From Silvimonas soli (GTDB lineage: Bacteria; Pseudomonadota; Gammaproteobacteria; Burkholderiales; Chitinibacteraceae), in contig NZ_CP106736.1 of the NCBI RefSeq assembly GCF_030035605.1, positions 3,469,001-3,533,000 on the forward strand: 64,000 nt of DNA. Reading direction: 5' to 3'. Position 1 is the stretch's first letter, and every line of letters begins with the position of its first letter. Under the pieces are notes generated by a model that was not told the origin of the DNA, ran no database searches, and saw only the letters and a program-made list of their open reading frames with translations. The position numbers and the translations under genes are program-made. Positions 25,797-33,088 of the stretch are shown here, one piece after another.

Positions 25797-26717
25797 ATGC
25801 TGCGACTCAATCTTGAAGCCATTGAAATACTTGATGCCATTGCCAGAAAAGGCAGTTTTGCCGCGGCAGCTGAAGAAGTGCATCGCGTTCCTTCTGCCGT
25901 AACGTATGTCATCAAAAAACTTGAAGATGAAATGAATGTGCAGTTGTTCGATCGCTCCGGACATCGGGCCAGATTAACCCCGGCCGGTGAAACATTGCTG
26001 GAACAAGGTCGGCATTTGCTGCGCGCAGCATCGGATCTGGAATACCGGGTGAAAAGAGTGGCGACGGGCTGGGAACCGGAACTGCGCATTGCGGTTGATA
26101 CGTTGGTGCCGCTTTCGATATTAACGCCATGGATCAAGGCATTTGATGAACTGCACTCTGGCACCCGGTTGCGGTTTTTGCATGAAACGCTGGCCGGAAT
26201 GTGGGATGGGCTGATTGATCATCGCGCTGATCTGGCGATTGGTGTGGCCATGGATAGCCCGCACAGCGGCGGTTTTGCCAGCATCGCCATGGGGCCGCTT
26301 GAGTTTGTTTTTGCTGTTGCGCCGAGTCATCCGCTGGCCGACGTGCCAGAACCCTTGCCGCCCGCGCTGATCCAGCAGTATCGGGTCATTGCCATTGCGG
26401 ATAGTTCGCGCTCGCTGGTGCCGCGCACGGTGAATATCTTGCAGGGGCAGGAAACGCTGACGGTGCCAAGCGCCCAGGCCAAACTCGCGCTACAAATGCA
26501 AGGGCTCGGTTGTGGTTACTTGCCCAGATGTCTGATCCGCAAAGAGCTGCAAGCGGGCTTGTTGATTGAAAAACAGACCGAGCGCCAGCATTCCATTCCC
26601 GCTTTTCATGCGGCCTGGCGGGCAACACAACCTGGGCGCGCGCTGGCCTGGTGGGTGGATCAGTTGCGTAATGATCCATTGGTTTCTGACTGGCTGGCGT
26701 GCAAGGGCGAGATCTGA
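25797..26717 (+). CDS. LysR-family transcriptional regulator
   Basis: 306 residues: winged helix-turn-helix at about 5-65 (LDAIARKGSFAAAAEEVHRVPSAVTYVIKKLE) and a LysR substrate-binding domain from about 90 to 300. It is transcribed divergently from the pirin gene and probably controls it from the 110-base AT-rich interval between them; the inducer is unknown. Ends before a strong terminator. Confidence 0.9.
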   Translation: MLRLNLEAIEILDAIARKGSFAAAAEEVHRVPSAVTYVIKKLEDEMNVQLFDRSGHRARLTPAGETLLEQGRHLLRAASDLEYRVKRVATGWEPELRIAVDTLVPLSILTPWIKAFDELHSGTRLRFLHETLAGMWDGLIDHRADLAIGVAMDSPHSGGFASIAMGPLEFVFAVAPSHPLADVPEPLPPALIQQYRVIAIADSSRSLVPRTVNILQGQETLTVPSAQAKLALQMQGLGCGYLPRCLIRKELQAGLLIEKQTERQHSIPAFHAAWRATQPGRALAWWVDQLRNDPLVSDWLACKGEI

Positions 26718-26750
26718 TTTTATTTTGCCCGCACGCAACATTAAGCAGAT

Positions 26751-26783
26751 AAAAAAAGCCCACGCAAAACGTGGGCTTTTTTT
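26751..26783. terminator. Bidirectional rho-independent terminator
   Basis: AAAAAAAGCCCACG / CGTGGGCTTTTTTT with a 5-base loop, between convergent lysR and yceI genes. Confidence 0.93.
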
Positions 26784-26810
26784 CGACCATCTTTCAGCCA
26801 GCAATGCAGC

Positions 26811-27377
26811 TTATTTCGCGCCTGCTTCAACCGGGATAACCAGTTTGACTTCGTCCGACACGGCCGGAACGAAGGTAGTCATACCGAAATCGCTGCGCTT
26901 GATGGTGGCGGTTGCTTCAGCACCGCACCAGTATTTCTTCATCATCGGGTGGTCGCCACAATGGAAGTTGGCGATGTTCAGGGTCAATGGCTTGGTCACG
27001 CCCAGCAGGGTGAAGTTACCGTTCACGGCCACCAGCTTGTCGCCATCAAACTTGAAGTCGGTGGACTTGAAAGTCATGGCCGGGAATTTTTCGACGTTGA
27101 AAAAGTCCGCAGTCTTCAGGTGCTTGTCACGGGCAGCCCAGCCGGTGGACAGGCTGGCGGTGTCGATGCTGATGTCGGCCGAGCCGGCTTTCTTGTCTAG
27201 ATCAACCACAACGGTACCGGTGGCTTTTTCGAAGCGGCCCAGTTGGGTGGAGTAGCCGAAGTGGCCGATTTCAAAATACGGCTGGGTGTGCGAAGAATCC
27301 AGTTCCAGCGTTTGCGGGGCAGCAAAAGCGGCGGAGGCAACGCAAGCCAGGGCAATAGCGGCAAGTTTCAGTTTCAT
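26811..27377 (-). CDS. YceI-family periplasmic lipocalin-like protein, copy 2 of operon
   Basis: 188 residues with a signal peptide (MKLKLAAIALACVASAAFA) and the YceI barrel: LELDSSHTQPYFEIGHFGYS, GRFEKATGTVVVDL, DFFNVEKFPAMTFKSTDF. The family binds polyisoprenoid lipids such as ubiquinone-8. AAGGGAAACACC precedes the ATG at 27377; the longer frame to 27461 is not supported. Cysteines in HCGDHPMMKKYWCGAE could form a disulfide in the periplasm. Third gene behind cytochrome b561 and another YceI. Confidence 0.9.
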   Translation of the reverse strand: MKLKLAAIALACVASAAFAAPQTLELDSSHTQPYFEIGHFGYSTQLGRFEKATGTVVVDLDKKAGSADISIDTASLSTGWAARDKHLKTADFFNVEKFPAMTFKSTDFKFDGDKLVAVNGNFTLLGVTKPLTLNIANFHCGDHPMMKKYWCGAEATATIKRSDFGMTTFVPAVSDEVKLVIPVEAGAK

Positions 27378-27512
27378 GGTGTTTCCCTTGGTAGATTGTG
27401 GTTTGGTGCTAATGGTTGTTGCAGTCTTTAATTTTGAAAAACGCTTCAAAGAACAAATCATTCCCGAACCACTGACCGGCGGCCGGATGCAGTGGTCGGG
27501 CAGCGCCAGCGC

Positions 27513-28082
27513 TTAGCCAGGTTTGCCAGCCAGTACCAGCTTGAATTTCACGGTGACTTCATCGGCCACGGTGCCGGTATCAGCCCAGTCGCCATCGCCA
27601 ATCTTGTATTGCAGACGCATCATCGGAAAGCTGCCATCCACATTGAGATTGGCGCCGTCTTGTTTGGCGGTCAGGGTGGCGACGATATCGCGGCTCACGC
27701 CCTTGATGGTCAGCTTGCCGTGCGCTTCAAACTTGCCGCCGCCCAGTGCTTTGACCGAGCTGGAAACAAACGTGGCCTTGGGGGTGGTGGAGGTATTGAA
27801 CCAGTCTTTGCCTTGTGTGGTCTTGTTGCCGTCCGCGCTGCCGACATCAATGCTGGTCAGGTCAACGGTAATCTGGGCCTGGGTTTTTTCGGGCTTGGCC
27901 GGATCAAAACTGACGTTGGCATCAAAGCGCTTGAAACTGCCTTCAACCGGCACGTTCATTTGTTTGAAGGCAAAGCCGATTTTGCTTTGAGCGGCAACCA
28001 GCGTTTGTGCCGCCATGCTGGATAAACTGGCCAAGCCAAGGCTGGCAGCCAGCAACAGAGAGGTCAGAGTACGTGCTTTCAT
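27513..28082 (-). CDS. yceI: YceI-family periplasmic protein, copy 1 of operon
   Basis: 189 residues: signal peptide (MKARTLTSLLLAASLGLASL), then the YceI barrel with SKIGFAFKQMNVPVEGSFKRF and TKGVSRDIVATLT-like strands. This copy is the more E. coli YceI-like of the two, with the FKQMNVPVEG segment. It follows the cytochrome b561 gene by 78 bases and precedes the second yceI by 135 bases, so one transcript is likely. Proposed role: carrying a quinone-like lipid in the periplasm for the cytochrome, which is inference. Confidence 0.92.
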   Translation of the reverse strand: MKARTLTSLLLAASLGLASLSSMAAQTLVAAQSKIGFAFKQMNVPVEGSFKRFDANVSFDPAKPEKTQAQITVDLTSIDVGSADGNKTTQGKDWFNTSTTPKATFVSSSVKALGGGKFEAHGKLTIKGVSRDIVATLTAKQDGANLNVDGSFPMMRLQYKIGDGDWADTGTVADEVTVKFKLVLAGKPG

Positions 28083-28160
28083 AATGTGTTCCAGTGAGTT
28101 CCAGGGAGCGGATATTGGAGAGATCGCGCCGATAACGGCGTCGTTAACCAAGGTGATGAA

Positions 28161-28697
28161 TCAGGATTTGCCCGGCAACATGCGGCGCAGAGTGTCGTCC
28201 TTGTCGATCACGTGATGTTTGATGGCGGCAGCTGCATGCAGCGCAACAATGGCGGCCAGTATCCAGGCCAGCACTTTGTGCACGGTTTCCAGCGTCTCGC
28301 CCAGATCATGGTTGACCGGCACCCAGTTAGGCAGTGGCAACACGCCAAACAGCACCACCGGCACCCCTTTGGCAGAACTCATGGCCCAGCCGACCAGGGG
28401 AATGACGATCATCAACAGATAAAGCGTATGGTGGGTGGCAGCGGCCACAGCCAATTGCCAGCGCGGCTGGCCGGGTAGCGGATCTGGCACGCCGCGTGCC
28501 GTACGCCACAGCAGACGAACCAGCACCAGAATCAACACCGAAATGCCCAGCCACTTATGATACGAATACAGGCGGAATTTCAACGGAGACAGCGGCAGGC
28601 TGCCCAGATACAGCGCCAGGCCAAATGCACAGACGATCAAAACGGCAATCAGCCAATGTAAAGCGATGTGGAAGCCGTCGTAGCTCGTGCGTTTCAT
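28161..28697 (-). CDS. yceJ: Cytochrome b561 (YceJ-like)
   Basis: 178-residue four-helix membrane cytochrome b. Candidate haem ligands are His in helix 1 (FHIALHWLIAVL), in YHKWLG, in ATHHTLYLL and in VHKVLAWILAAIVALHAAAAIKHH. It belongs to the prokaryotic b561 family that passes electrons between quinone and periplasmic acceptors or superoxide. I start at MKRTSYDG (ATG 28697, GGGAATC upstream). First gene of the yceJ-yceI-yceI operon, the E. coli yceJI order with one extra yceI. Confidence 0.9.
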   Translation of the reverse strand: MKRTSYDGFHIALHWLIAVLIVCAFGLALYLGSLPLSPLKFRLYSYHKWLGISVLILVLVRLLWRTARGVPDPLPGQPRWQLAVAAATHHTLYLLMIVIPLVGWAMSSAKGVPVVLFGVLPLPNWVPVNHDLGETLETVHKVLAWILAAIVALHAAAAIKHHVIDKDDTLRRMLPGKS

Positions 28698-29025
28698 CGT
28701 GTGCAGATTCCCTGTGCGTAAAATGATTGATACGAGCATGCACTATAGTGGTCGATTGGTACGCCATGCCAGCGAAAAGTTCTGCAGAAATTGTTCGAAT
28801 ATTTTGAACTAGTGACGATTGACTGGCCGAGTGCCGCAGCTGTGCGGGCCTGGATGATTTTTTGCTGTGGCAGGACGGGGCACTTTGCCCCATGAAATAC
28901 GCTGATAAATCATCCATGTTTGAATTTTTTGCGCAATGTGTAGGCAGATTTCAAACACTACTCAGTTAAAATCGTTCATAACCACGGCTGCACCCTTGCG
29001 TGCAGAGCAGACCTACGGAGATGGC
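28698..29025. other. Divergent intergenic region, b561 operon / carbonic anhydrase
   Basis: 328 bases with AT-rich stretches at 28785-28810 and 28910-28980 likely to hold promoters. An in-frame upstream extension of the carbonic anhydrase (from 28936) is open but has no protein features. No repeat or RNA gene seen. Confidence 0.4.
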
Positions 29026-29673
29026 ATGGACGAACTTGCAAAACTGATCGAAGGTTTTCACCGCTTCCAGGGCAAATATTTTGGTCAGGACACGAATCTT
29101 TTTGAACAACTCAAGCGCGGTCAAAGCCCGACCTCGCTGGTTATCGGCTGCTCGGATTCACGCGTCGACCCCGCACTGCTAACAGACTGCAACCCGGGCG
29201 ACATGTTCGTGGTGCGCAACGTCGCCAACCTGGTACCACCGTATGAGAAAGACGGCATGTACCACGGTGTCTCATCCGCGATTGAATTTGCGGTCTGTGA
29301 CCTGGAAGTAAAACGCATCATTGTGATGGGCCATTCCACTTGTGGCGGCATTGGCGCATTGCTCAAGGGTTACGCGCCCAAAACTGAAGCAAACTTTGTC
29401 GGTCGCTGGATGCGCATGGCAGAAACCGCGCGCCAGCATGTGCTTGATCACTATTCGGATAAACCGCTGGAAGTCCAGGTGCGCGCCTGTGAAATGGCGG
29501 CCATTGTGGTTTCGCTGGATAACCTGATGAGCTTCCCGTTCATTGCCCAGAAAGTCACTGAGGGCAAACTGCTGCTAGTCGGTTGGTATTTCGATATTGA
29601 ACATGGCGAGTTGCATCAGTATGACGCCGGGCGTGGCGCCTTCCGTTCGCTGGTAGCACCGTTAGTAGAATGA
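29026..29673 (+). CDS. Beta-class carbonic anhydrase
   Basis: 215 residues; zinc enzyme interconverting CO2 and bicarbonate in the cytoplasm. Zinc ligands C42, H103 and C106 and the catalytic pair D44/R46 are visible in GCSDSRVDP and GHSTCGG. The remainder (RNVANLVPPYE, ISSAIEFAV-like segment, TEGKLLLVGWYFDIEHGEL) is typical. I choose ATG 29026, preceded by GGAG at six bases. Monocistronic, closed by a terminator. Confidence 0.95.
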   Translation: MDELAKLIEGFHRFQGKYFGQDTNLFEQLKRGQSPTSLVIGCSDSRVDPALLTDCNPGDMFVVRNVANLVPPYEKDGMYHGVSSAIEFAVCDLEVKRIIVMGHSTCGGIGALLKGYAPKTEANFVGRWMRMAETARQHVLDHYSDKPLEVQVRACEMAAIVVSLDNLMSFPFIAQKVTEGKLLLVGWYFDIEHGELHQYDAGRGAFRSLVAPLVE

Positions 29674-29707
29674 GCACTGGCTAACCAGCCACTTCGCTGG
29701 CGTTGGG

Positions 29708-29749
29708 CAACAAAAAAGGCGCGGGTCGAATCCCACGCCTTTTTTGTTG
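29708..29749. terminator. Bidirectional rho-independent terminator
   Basis: CAACAAAAAAGGCGCGGG pairs with CCCACGCCTTTTTTGTTG (one mismatch) around TCGAAT, between the convergent carbonic anhydrase and HAD genes. Confidence 0.9.
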
Positions 29750-29774
29750 CCTGCCGTTTGGCAATCGTGCCGCT

Positions 29775-30578
29775 TTAGTCTTCTTTCATTTCAAACAACT
29801 TGCGCAACTGATGCGCCACGCCAGCTTCGGTATTGCGGCCAATCTGTGGCACTTCGGGCAGGGCGGCCAGCAGGCGCGGGTTGGCGTTGCCCATTACAAA
29901 CGGGTGGCCGGCAGTCTGCAGCAGCTGGATGTCGTTGGGGCCGTCGCCAAATGCCACACAGTCGCTGGCGGGAATGCCCAGTTCGCCAAGCACGGCGGTG
30001 AGCGCATGGCCCTTCGATACGGTCGGTGCCATCACTTCCAGGCAATCGGGCATGGAGAAGGTCACATACAACTCATCGCCAAAGCGTTCTTGCAGCTTGT
30101 CTTCAATGGTCAGCAGATGTTCGTGCTCGCCGATGTACAACACCTTGGCGATGCCTTCGCCAGAGTGTTTTTTCAGGTCAGTGACTTCATACATGAAGCC
30201 TGAGTCCTGATGCAGGTCGGCCAGCCATTCGGCATGGCTATCCGCCAGCCAGGCGTCATCCAGATAAACATTCAAGTGCGTGCCTTCCGAGAACTCCGGC
30301 TGCAGCAATTGCTGGGCGACCGAGGGTTCCAGATTTTCCGCGTACACCAGCCGGTTATCCCAGTCATGTACACGTGCGCCGTTGGAGGTCACCAGATAGG
30401 CGCGCACGCCCAGCACATCGCGAATCCCGCGCACGTCCCGATAATGGCGGCCGGTGGCAATCACAAAGTGCACGCCACGTGCTTCCAGCGCTCTGAGCGT
30501 TTCGGCGGTGTAGGCGTCAACCATGTGGTCGGCATTCAAAAGTGTGCCGTCGAGATCGGAAGCGATGACCTGGTACAT
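29775..30578 (-). CDS. Cof-type HAD-IIB sugar/PLP phosphatase
   Basis: 267 residues of the haloacid dehalogenase superfamily, IIB subclass. Motif I is DLDGTLL with D8 and D10; motif II VIATGRHY; motif III K in SKGHAL; motif IV FGDGPND. Such proteins (YbhA, YidA, Cof) dephosphorylate sugar phosphates, pyridoxal phosphate or FMN; the substrate here cannot be read from sequence. AAGGATAGC lies ahead of the ATG. Single gene, closed by the terminator shared with the carbonic anhydrase. Confidence 0.88.
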   Translation of the reverse strand: MYQVIASDLDGTLLNADHMVDAYTAETLRALEARGVHFVIATGRHYRDVRGIRDVLGVRAYLVTSNGARVHDWDNRLVYAENLEPSVAQQLLQPEFSEGTHLNVYLDDAWLADSHAEWLADLHQDSGFMYEVTDLKKHSGEGIAKVLYIGEHEHLLTIEDKLQERFGDELYVTFSMPDCLEVMAPTVSKGHALTAVLGELGIPASDCVAFGDGPNDIQLLQTAGHPFVMGNANPRLLAALPEVPQIGRNTEAGVAHQLRKLFEMKED

Positions 30579-30763
30579 TGAAGCTATCCTTGTGCGTAAA
30601 AACGGATTTTATGCCAAATGTGGCTACAGGTTCGATTGGGGATAGTGCCTGGCTTGCTAACTTTGGGGTCACACGGCTGGTGTGCGGGCACCGGCGAAGC
30701 GTTTGATGCCGGGTATTCTGTGCCAGATTGCGTAGTTTTACTCGCATTGCAGCATAAAAAAAC

Positions 30764-30816
30764 AAACACCGTCGGGATCGGTCGCTCTGTTTGAGCGACT
30801 TCTCCGGACGGTGTTT
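30764..30816. terminator. Nested hairpin after nemA
   Basis: Outer arms AAACACCGTC / GACGGTGTTT enclose a second perfect stem GTCGCTC / GAGCGAC. It lies 53 bases past the nemA stop; on the minus strand the outer arm is followed by TTTTTTT, consistent with a terminator. Confidence 0.7.
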
Positions 30817-30868
30817 CTAGCGGACCGGATAGTGGTCCGTCCCTATATGCTTTTAAAAGCGCTGGTGA

Positions 30869-31969
30869 TTAGCCTAGCGTGGGGTAATCGGTATAACCCT
30901 GCTCAGCGCCACCGTAGAACGTGGTGTGATCTGGCGTATTGAGCGGCGCACCCTGGCGGAAGCGCTCAACCAGATCCGGGTTGGCAATGTATGGACGACC
31001 AAAACCGATCACATCGGCAACGCCTTCGTCCAGACGCGCTTCGGCGGACTCAGCGCTGTAACCACCGCAAGTGATGATGGTGCCACTGAACTGATTGCGC
31101 AGGCCACGGCGGAAAGTATCCGACAGCGGCGTGCCGCCAACCCAGTCTGGCTCGGCGATGTGCAGATAGGCGATATTGCGTTTGCTGAATTCGCTGGCCA
31201 GATACAGGCTCATCGGTTCAGATTCCGCATCCACAATGTCGTGGCCAGGGAAGGCGGGCGACAAACGTACGCCGACGTGATCTGCACCCAGTACCGCCAC
31301 CACCGCATCCAGCACTTCCAGCAGCAGACGCGCGCGGTTTTCAAGTCCACCACCATATTGGTCGGTGCGCTGGTTGGTGCCGGTGGCCAGGAATTGGTGC
31401 AGCAGGTAACCGTTGGCGGAGTGGATTTCTACAAAGTCGAAGCCGGCGCGTTTGGCGCGGGTCGCGGCGGCCACATAGCTGGCGACAATGCCTGGCAGTT
31501 CAGCGGTTTCGAGTGCTCGTGGGGTATCGCAGGGCTCATTGGCTGGCGTGCCATCAGGCAACACCACAAAGCTCTTGGAGGTAGCGGCCTGAATGGCGCT
31601 GGCCGATACCGGCGCCTGGCCATCTTCCTGCAGCAGACGGTTGGAAATGCGGCCCACGTGCCACAGTTGCAATGACAACTTGCCACCCTTCGCATGCACG
31701 GCATCGACCACGTTTTTCCAGCCCGCTTCTTGTTCGTCAGTGTAAATGCCTGGCGTCCAGGCATAGCCTTGGCCCTGACGAGAGATTTGGGTGGCTTCAG
31801 TGACGATCAAACCGGCTGTGGCGCGCTGCGCGTAATACGTGGCGTTCAGTTCGGTGGGTGCATCGCCCGGTTTGCTGGCGCGCGAACGGGTCAGCGGGGC
31901 CATGGACAGTCGGTTGTTCAGGGTGAGATGGCCGACTTTGACCGGGGTAAGGAGTTTGTCGATGGGCAT
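30869..31969 (-). CDS. nemA: N-ethylmaleimide reductase-like old yellow enzyme
   Basis: 366-residue FMN-dependent ene-reductase of the old yellow enzyme family (E. coli NemA 365). Starts MPIDKLLTPVKVGHLTLNNR with MAPLTRSRA; the substrate-site pair lies in EIHSANGYLLHQFL, then GTNQRTDQYGG and the FMN phosphate region VIGFGRPYIANPDL. It detoxifies electrophiles such as N-ethylmaleimide, glyoxal and nitro compounds. Lies behind nemR, as in E. coli. The open frame to 32062 crosses the promoter and is rejected. Confidence 0.93.
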   Translation of the reverse strand: MPIDKLLTPVKVGHLTLNNRLSMAPLTRSRASKPGDAPTELNATYYAQRATAGLIVTEATQISRQGQGYAWTPGIYTDEQEAGWKNVVDAVHAKGGKLSLQLWHVGRISNRLLQEDGQAPVSASAIQAATSKSFVVLPDGTPANEPCDTPRALETAELPGIVASYVAAATRAKRAGFDFVEIHSANGYLLHQFLATGTNQRTDQYGGGLENRARLLLEVLDAVVAVLGADHVGVRLSPAFPGHDIVDAESEPMSLYLASEFSKRNIAYLHIAEPDWVGGTPLSDTFRRGLRNQFSGTIITCGGYSAESAEARLDEGVADVIGFGRPYIANPDLVERFRQGAPLNTPDHTTFYGGAEQGYTDYPTLG

Positions 31970-32048
31970 GTTGGTCCTGTGAGTGGTTAGATGAGGCAGA
32001 GTTATTTTGGCGTTCGTCTGTAGATAGGCGTGCCGCCCTGGATTATCA

Positions 32049-32063
32049 ATTAGACCAGTCAAT
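32049..32063. promoter_or_regulatory. Candidate NemR operator upstream of nemA
   Basis: ATTAGACCAGTCAAT contains GAC-CA-GTC with TAGACC at its left, the shape of TetR-family boxes of the TAGACC-GGTCTA type. It lies 80 bases before nemA in the nemR-nemA interval. Confidence 0.45.
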
Positions 32064-32174
32064 TATTTTTTTAGGTGGGCGACTGGATTGAAAGCCTGGC
32101 GAACAGAGCAACGTTTGCCAAAAGGTGGGGCAGTCGCACGGTTTTTTGTGGCGGAAGGTGGGGGGCGATAACAA

Positions 32175-32204
32175 CAACGCCAGCCGAAATGCCAGCTGGC
32201 GTTG
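32175..32204. terminator. Inverted repeat after nemR
   Basis: CAACGCCAGC / GCTGGCGTTG, a perfect 10-bp stem with a 10-base loop, 30 bases past the nemR stop. No long T tract, so it may only partially terminate between nemR and nemA. Confidence 0.5.
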
Positions 32205-32233
32205 CGAATGGGGCTGGAACTGACTTGTTCAAC

Positions 32234-32818
32234 TCACGGCGTGAGCAATTGCCGCGTAACGGCCATAGCGGTTTCCAGTGGTACGCGGTCACGTCGCAGT
32301 TTGGTCATCAAACTGGCACCGAGCCACAATTCGTACAGCGCCAAAGCCGTTACCTCTGGTGCTTGTGCCTTACTGACCGTGCCTGCCTCCTGGCCGCGCG
32401 CTACGGTGCGCTCCAGTGCCGCCACAATGTGGTTACAGCCGCTTTGCAGCGCCGCACGCATGGTGTCAGACAGATCGGCCACTTCTGCGGCCAGTTTTAC
32501 CACCAGACAGGGCACGGTGTTACCGCACGATTTGCCCTGCCAGTTATCGAAATAATCAATCAGATGATCGTGAGCAGAGCCTTGCGGGGCATTCAGACGC
32601 ATTTTTGCGTCTTCGAGATAGTTGGCGAAATAGCGCTCAAGCAGGCCCACACCGTATGCTTCTTTTGAAGCGAAATAGTGATAGAACGAGCCCTTGGGGA
32701 CATCGGCCGTGGCCAGGATTTCTGCCAGACCCACTGCAGCAAAACCTTTCCCCAGAATGATGTGTTCACCGATGGCGAGCAAATGCTCGCGGGTGTCTTC
32801 AAAGCGCTTTTTTACCAT
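32234..32818 (-). CDS. nemR: NemR-like TetR-family redox-sensing repressor
   Basis: 194 residues. N-terminal helix-turn-helix (about 10-52) ends in the conserved ADVPKGSFYHYFASKEAYGVGLL, nearly as in E. coli NemR. In NemR, C106 and K175 sense hypochlorite and aldehydes; here C104 (VPCLVVKLAAEVADLSD) and K173 (SLMTKL) align with them, and C98 is also present, while C116 of E. coli is replaced by Ala. It probably represses the downstream nemA and is relieved by electrophiles. Confidence 0.9.
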   Translation of the reverse strand: MVKKRFEDTREHLLAIGEHIILGKGFAAVGLAEILATADVPKGSFYHYFASKEAYGVGLLERYFANYLEDAKMRLNAPQGSAHDHLIDYFDNWQGKSCGNTVPCLVVKLAAEVADLSDTMRAALQSGCNHIVAALERTVARGQEAGTVSKAQAPEVTALALYELWLGASLMTKLRRDRVPLETAMAVTRQLLTP

Positions 32819-33009
32819 GACGCGGAATGTTTCCGGTTGAATTCAATAACTTGTATCTTGTTGATGTTTATGCAAAAAAGCAAAACTTACGGCCGGGTGG
32901 TACGTTCGTTTTAAAATGCTTTTGGCATCCGCCGGTGATTCAAAATATCTGGTTTGCCCGCTGGTGTGAAATTTTGCTTACAACGTGCCAGCACTGTGTT
33001 GTATGTACG

Positions 33010-33043
33010 CCTGGCTGGCGAAGGGTTCCCCGCGCCAGCCAGG
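33010..33043. terminator. Hairpin after pepN
   Basis: CCTGGCTGGCG / CGCCAGCCAGG, a perfect 11-bp stem, 45 bases past the pepN stop. No T tract on either strand; a factor-dependent or processing hairpin is possible. Confidence 0.55.
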
Positions 33044-33088
33044 TAAATAGATCACTAACCCGATCACTTGAAACCCGACGCCATGTGC

